Source: Eleginops maclovinus (Eukaryota > Chordata > Actinopteri > Perciformes > Eleginopidae). From it: a DNA stretch of 64,000 nt. The position numbers were made by a program, and so were the translations under genes. This document shows positions 58,360-64,000 of the stretch, in pieces. Below the pieces are notes generated by a model that searched no databases, was not told the DNA's origin, and worked only from the letters and a program-made list of their open reading frames with translations. Each line of letters begins with the position of its first letter. The stretch's first letter is position 1. Location: assembly GCF_036324505.1 (NCBI RefSeq), contig NC_086352.1:25288637-25352636 (forward strand), read 5' to 3'.

Positions 58360-58665
58360 TCACTCCAAAGCATGGAGATCACGGAGAAGGAGTGGGAGAC
58401 GAGGTCTGTAGGGGTCTGGTCGTGGCAGCCATTTTCCAGCACGTACAATGGCTTCTTGGGCAGGACAGAAGCCGAGAAAGCTTTGGAGTTTGAGATCCTG
58501 GCTCAAGTTTACATAACCCTGATCGATACAGGAGGAGATGCCCCCTGATCCGGGCTCATCTAGGATTTGTGTTTCCATGTCCTAGACTGACCATGGGGTG
58601 AAACTTGAGGTCGCCTGACTGTAATAGATGGTGACTGCTCACGCGGCGCTTATATAACGGGATAT
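58360..58665 (-). other. Two-strand open segment with TATA-like box (candidate short gene, unproven)
   Basis: On the minus strand, TATATAAGCGCC (about 58657-58646) lies some 75 bp upstream of an ATG at 58578 that opens a 72-codon frame ending at 58360. On the plus strand a 58-codon frame runs from ATG 58372 to TGA 58546-58548 and begins MEITEKEWETRSVGVWSWQP. Neither product is recognised and both are short enough to occur by chance. The TATA-like string with an ATG downstream makes the minus strand the slightly better candidate. Confidence 0.15.
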
Positions 58666-59162
58666 TACCTATCAGCATTAAACATTAACTCTTGTCAGGC
58701 TGTCCAGAACTGGTAGTGAAATGCTCTAAGCGATGCGTGTTGAATTCGTACGAACAATGAATAATGCTCAGATTTGATCTGAATCTTGAAGTTGTCTCTG
58801 GTTTAATAGCGCCACAAGTGAGTCATATACTATGCGTCTGTAATGTGTGCTAGATAATGGTGATGCAAAACTCAATGACAGCACTATCAAACTGTGGAAG
58901 ATGCAATCATTGAAACGTTTTGTCAAGAGGCTGTTATCTGACAAACCAAGAAGAAATGCAATAGAGCCAAACAGATTTTGTAGAAAAAAGATGGAAGCAC
59001 AAGGGGGATTATTACTAATGTCCTGGACTGTGCAGAATAATACCGTTTATAATGCAGAATTAATCTACTGTTCAAAGCACACGTGTAACTTTTTTTTTTT
59101 AAAGTCAAGAATGAGAGTAAATGATTTCCATACAAATTAAACTGAACAAAAAAGGCACCTAT

Positions 59163-59165
<3 letters not shown>
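58666..59165. other. Non-coding stretch, nothing recognised
   Basis: Antiparallel short open frames at 58847-59140 and 59135-58923 only. Confidence 0.5.

Positions 59166-59198
<33 letters not shown>
59166..59198. repeat. (AT)n microsatellite
   Basis: Sixteen or so uninterrupted AT units (33 bp). Capable of cruciform extrusion. Confidence 0.95.
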
Positions 59199-59201
<3 letters not shown>

Positions 59202-62200
59202 ACATTTTCTTTATAAAATAGTAACAACTAAAAGTTTGCTGTTAAATTGAACCCATAGGATACAGTATTGCAGTTCAGTATTTTACAATATTTCCTTAGA
59301 TACATTTATTTCCCACCGTTTGCTGCTTGTAAAATGTGGTGTAAAATGTAATTCTAAAATCTGAATGAAAGTTTTTCTTTCTTTTTTTTTTTTTACAATA
59401 AATGACTCCTAAACCCACACACGACCCTGACATACTATCTGTGTGTTATAAGGTTGCTACAGCAAATGTGTTGGCAAGTAGGTGCATATTTAAGTATCCA
59501 GAAACAATATGTTCCCAATGGAGTAATGTATCTGTCCACCTGATGAATTTGAGTCTAACGTTCACTGTCCTTGGCTCTGTATTAGTTTCCGATCACTCCA
59601 GGGAAACATCTGATCTGCGTCTATAACTTTCTTTACTAGCTGCTTGTTTACTTTGTCTCCTGTTTGTTGCCTGACAGGTACACAGACTGTGGGTCTGAGA
59701 CTGAAATAGGATCGATGAGAGCAGATGGAATCATTTAGTCGATGTGTAGCGTGCACATCCAAAACAATCAGCTGAAAGAGGCTAAAAGACATACACAGTT
59801 GTCCATATTGATTTGTACTTTCATAAACGTTCCTTACATGTCACGATTTTTAAAGGGAAGATCCTGTAGTCTGAGAATAATATAAAACAGACACACTGCA
59901 TCTTAAACCATTTCCTGTTTGTTTATGCTAAATAACAAGCAAACATTAATTTAGTTGTAATGTTGGATGTGAGGTTGTATAAGTTAAGGCTGCATGAGTG
60001 GCTGAAGCATACTACAGCAGGCCTACATTAATAATGGAATTTGACACATCATTAGTCATGGCCTCTCTAAAGCCTACTCATGTTATTTGTCCTACATTAT
60101 TCAGCAGTTTATGTCCAAAGAGCAGATGTGTTGATGGAAAAAAGTTCCATGGTTTCTATACACCAACAAGTTCACTTTGGCTGTAACAACTGTTGACTGC
60201 AATTTAAATGTAAATGTGCCTTGCAATAAACAAATAAATACTAACTGCTAAAGTGCCAGCTCACATCCATACTGACCCTTGAAGTATAATGTAGACAATG
60301 ACAGCACATTAATGTGAGCCCCCCCATCCCCATGTCATGAGGTTTGGTTTGTCCTATACGAGTCCTTGGTGACATAAAGGAGAATTTGTCTGTTGTCTAC
60401 TCTAATCCTGAGGTATTTTTAGACAAACTGTTTTCATACACTCTCTGCATATAACTGCAGGTCTGAGAACCACTGATCCAATTAAAGATTATGAAAACAA
60501 AGAGTGAAATCAAATGAATCCATAATGCAACAGCCATTTTATTTTTTTCAAATAACTTAAACCTAAAATAAGTTCTAAACTATTTATAGCCATGGATTTT
60601 TTTTTCTTTCTTATACTATACAAAGGGATCTCAGCTTTGATGAGACGTACTAGTTCGACCCCAATCTAACGTGACATTGTCTGTTCCTTATTCTCAAAGC
60701 CAATCCAGTAGCTGCACTGTGTGGCTGTCTGTACACTTCCCCCAATGGTTCGCAGGTCATATATTTAAAACTTTAAAAAACAACAACTTTTTTCCTACCC
60801 TTTTGAAAAACTTGATTTACTTTGCTGACACTCTTTGGTAACAATACGTTATTCACAAAGATGTTCTCTGTATCACCTACAATGACATATAAAACTCAGT
60901 GAACATTTGAATGTTTTTCTAACCTTTTTTTTTTGAAGACTGGAATAAATTATAAAGTTCTTGCTAAATTATGGGCGTTGATACATTAACATTGCACCTG
61001 GTAGGCATACAAACATTTTGAACTACGAATCATGCCAAGGTTACTCTGGTTAATTGGTATAGGTGATCCCAGATAAATCGAGTTCACTCTCCATGGTTTT
61101 GTGCAAACATACCGATGTGTGTGTGTTATCTTGATTCACACTGTGCGATCAGCATCTGTGGCCCCTAAGAAAGTTTACAGGGCCAGCAGGGCGCCGGCCC
61201 GCTGCTCAACAGCTCATCTTCACGAAGAGCGGAAGAGAAAACTTTTTTTATGGTTGAGCAGCTGCTCTGTTTAATCAAATCTCAAGCTTGCTCATAAAAA
61301 GCTACAGCGCTGTGGGGTTTTAGGTAGCACTGACGGGAGGGGGGGAAAGCCTAAACTTGATATGAGAAATCTTTGAAATGCTTACCTTTTCTTAATGCCA
61401 TCACAAATCTGTAATCCTCTGTTGCCCCAGCTTGTCACAAACTTAATCAACAGTTTGACCACTTCTGTTTGTACTGCAGGTAAACTGACTATGTTGTAAA
61501 TAATGATCTATAATTTGTTATCTATAACAAATCAGCAGATTTCCTTTGAACATGCAACAACTACTGTTTTATATAACTGTAACGCAATAGCATACAAGAG
61601 CAGCTGATTTTTGTGTGGGTGGATGAAACCCAACACGTAGGCATATGTGTAATTAGCAATACAATCTACACGTCTAGAATGATGTAACGTAATAAAGCCT
61701 GGGATTCTGTGGGATGGAGGGGCTGCACAGGAGGGGGCAAAGAATCAGGTTGCTATTCTTCAATAGAGGCACATTATGCAACGGCTACATGGAAACCTGC
61801 AAGAGCTGGTTTAAATTTACACTGGGGCTGTAATCCCAAGGGTGCCTTATTAACTGCTCCCGTCAGCCTGGGCTGTGAACATTCTGTTAATCGTGGAAAA
61901 TAGGAGGTGACAAACACTCTTCGTCAAATACACTGTAGACCGGTTGGTCAAATGAAGGGCAAGTTGTCTAACTGTTTATTACACTGCACATGTGCACCTG
62001 GCAGACCAATCATTGAACATATAAGTCTTTTTTTTTAAAACGTTTCATATATGATCTCAGTCAGATAGAGGTAAACAAAAGCAGGTTTCTTATTTCTTCT
62101 TTTAATTGTAAATGTGTCTGCCAGAAGTTGTTATCTAGCTTATTAAGAATCTTGTTAAAAGAGTTTTAAATATTCACTTCATGCTTCCGGACATGATGTT

Positions 62201-64000
62201 CTGCTAAAAGACAGATAAAAACAGGCAGAATGTCAGCATCCTCATCAGAATGCACATGTAATTAAAAGTTCCAGCATTGGCAATATGGTGAGAAAAAGTA
62301 TGATATGGAATATGTGACTTGTGTATTTTTAAACCTGTTGGTCTACTTGGATTCTTTATATTTAATATCTTCAAACGGTATCTTTTTACATTGAACGTTA
62401 CAAGAGTAAATGCTTATTGGAAGAGAACTGACTTTCTGTTTGCAGTGTCCCAATAGACAACTATTGATGGATGACACTAAAAGAAACAGAATGATTTCAG
62501 GCAGGTTTGATTAAACTGCACGGAGTAGACTAGATATCTGGACATGCATGGAGCCAAACTTGGAACATATAACATTTTTCAATTTATTACTAACCATTTT
62601 ATGTGATTTGATTTAAGAAAACCTCCTCCATCCAAAGCTAAGTCAGGACAATCTTTGTTGGGTCATACTGGTCATGCTTCGTTATATTCTGAGTCTTTGT
62701 ACTCGCTACTTTAGTTTTTTAACTCTCCTTTTCTCCGTTCTTCCCCCGACTAATAGTTTTGGACAACAGCCTAAGTGTAATCAGAGTCAAACAGCAGTCT
62801 TGATTTAACATTGATTAATGATTTCTGTCCTCTTTGAACCATTAGTTTATGTTTTTACAAGAAGGTAACGTAAGCAGGCTCATTTTTGAAAGGAACAACA
62901 ATTATGGTAACAGCTGGGATTGTGTATTATGTGTTGGCAACAGCCCTTTATCAGGCCTGATTAATGGATTGGCAGGACAGATGAATCGAGAGACGTTCCA
63001 GCCTCGTGAAATTCCACTCTGTTTTTTCTTCCCTTTTGTTTTCTTTTCGTGCTTTAGTTACTTCCAAGGAAAATATGTTATCAGTGAGACAAGATGTCTC
63101 ATCTAAGAATAGATTATTAACTATAATTACTTGCAACAGTACATGTGAGATTCTTTACTCAAACAGGAACCATTATGTTGTTCGTGTTACTTTGGTTGAT
63201 TAATGATTTGTGAAGAAATCATTACATTCATGGAAAAGGTACAAGCTGGAACTGTGGAAAAAATGTCAGAACAATATTAGCTTTCCTGCTTAAATTCTTA
63301 ACGTTTAACCATTTATTTTGAAGGCAGTAATGTGCTGATACAGGGTTTAAAGGGGACGTGGACACATTATTGTGAGTATTTACATTTGTATAGTGAAAAA
63401 ATGTGTATGGGCTTTTCTTGGATGCGCTGAAAAGTGGTAGTCAGCATAGAGTGTGTTTAAAGAAAGATGCGGCATCTTCAAAACACATTTTTGGGAAATA
63501 GGACATTGAAACAAACAAGCCAGTTTGCATCCCACTAATACTAAGCTGCCGATATTTAGTAAAAACAATGCAGAAATCCCAAATTGTATAGGTTGTTTTA
63601 CTGTTTTAATAATGTGAGCATAACTCGACCTTCATAAATGCTACTATGTAATTGTTGAAGCTTTTTTGGAGAAGTCTGATTCGATGTAATCGTAATTTTG
63701 GAGTCTGTAATGAACCTTAATGAAGTCTCCTAATAACCATACCATTCCTACAAAGCCACATTAAAACTCCAGCCTTTAAAAAAAATAAACAAAGTTCTCC
63801 GAAACAGAACATTAAAACCTTCATGAAGGTAGAAGTGTTGCATCAGATGGCAATAGTTTTAAGTTTGATGTCAAAGCCATGACTGCACATGACCCAGTAT
63901 CATCTCTACACTAATGTGTGCTGGGAAGGTAAACTGGGAAACACTAAACTCTTAGGAGTGAAAATGATTATAAATGTGTTTGTCTGTCTTTATTTAGGCT
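59199..64000. other. Non-coding stretch, nothing recognised
   Basis: About 4.8 kb of A+T-rich sequence with several T or A homopolymer runs and only short open frames (59402-59626, 59998-60186, 61709-61903, 62849-63106, 63006-63203 plus; 59792-59562, 63568-63380 minus). The string TTTAAAGGGGACGTGGACAC near 63346 resembles one end of the TTAA-type elements, but no opposite end is seen before the window ends. Confidence 0.5.

Noticed and set aside
63346..63400. TTTAAAGGGGACGTGGACAC as a possible TTAA-element end
   Set aside because: Only a partial match to the end motif, and no opposite end is visible before the window stops.

Overview
This window looks like an intergenic or intronic stretch of a ray-finned (teleost) fish genome. 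The evidence is the repeat content: an A+T-rich background with no compact gene layout, small Tc1-like inverted-repeat elements, TTAA-flanked elements, several hAT elements, a tRNA-headed SINE and LINE 3' tails, all of types common in teleosts. The species cannot be named from the sequence. I could not recognise any intact host protein-coding gene, tRNA, rRNA, CRISPR array or viral gene. Nearly all open reading frames are short, overlap each other on several frames and resemble no family I know. The window may be a gene desert, or part of one or more large introns.

The one clear protein-coding relic is a hAT-superfamily (Charlie-like, GTF2IRD2/ZBED type) transposon at 12672-15031. It has a perfect 8-bp target-site duplication, matching terminal inverted repeats, a BED zinc finger, catalytic-domain motifs and a hAT dimerisation domain. 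The reading frame is broken by a frameshift, an in-frame stop and a lost central segment. Just upstream is a 453-bp non-autonomous hAT element (12190-12642) and just downstream a decayed Tc1/IS630-type transposase relic on the minus strand (15050-15615). Together these form a dense transposon nest.

Other layout. 862-2189, 4343-4900 and 20827-21399 are three elements flanked by TTAA with related ends (piggyBac-like signature). Five copies of one ~225-bp TA-flanked inverted-repeat element lie at 10656, 24467, 45597, 45919 and 57620. Two of them sit in opposite orientation 91 bp apart inside a LINE fragment. A ~590-bp element with long inverted arms occupies 30931-31524. Diverged hAT-like elements lie at 27081-27390 and 39338-39762. 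SINE relics lie at 44390-44510 and 46258-46400. Several further dispersed families are present as diverged pairs (30598/56115, 37700/42390, 49520/51945). Microsatellites and homopolymer tracts are scattered throughout.

Non-repeat regions that stand out are a CpG-rich block at 2505-2760, a G+C-richer block at 22000-22850, a smaller CpG-rich block at 33480-33600 and a two-strand open region with a TATA-like box at 58360-58660. Any of these could be a promoter, enhancer or short exon, but the sequence alone does not prove it. I found no previously undescribed multi-gene system. The most unusual structures are the transposon nest, the inverted element pair, a 20-bp perfect palindrome centred on a CRE-like site inside a TTAA element, and a diverged duplicated segment at 49.5/52.0 kb.
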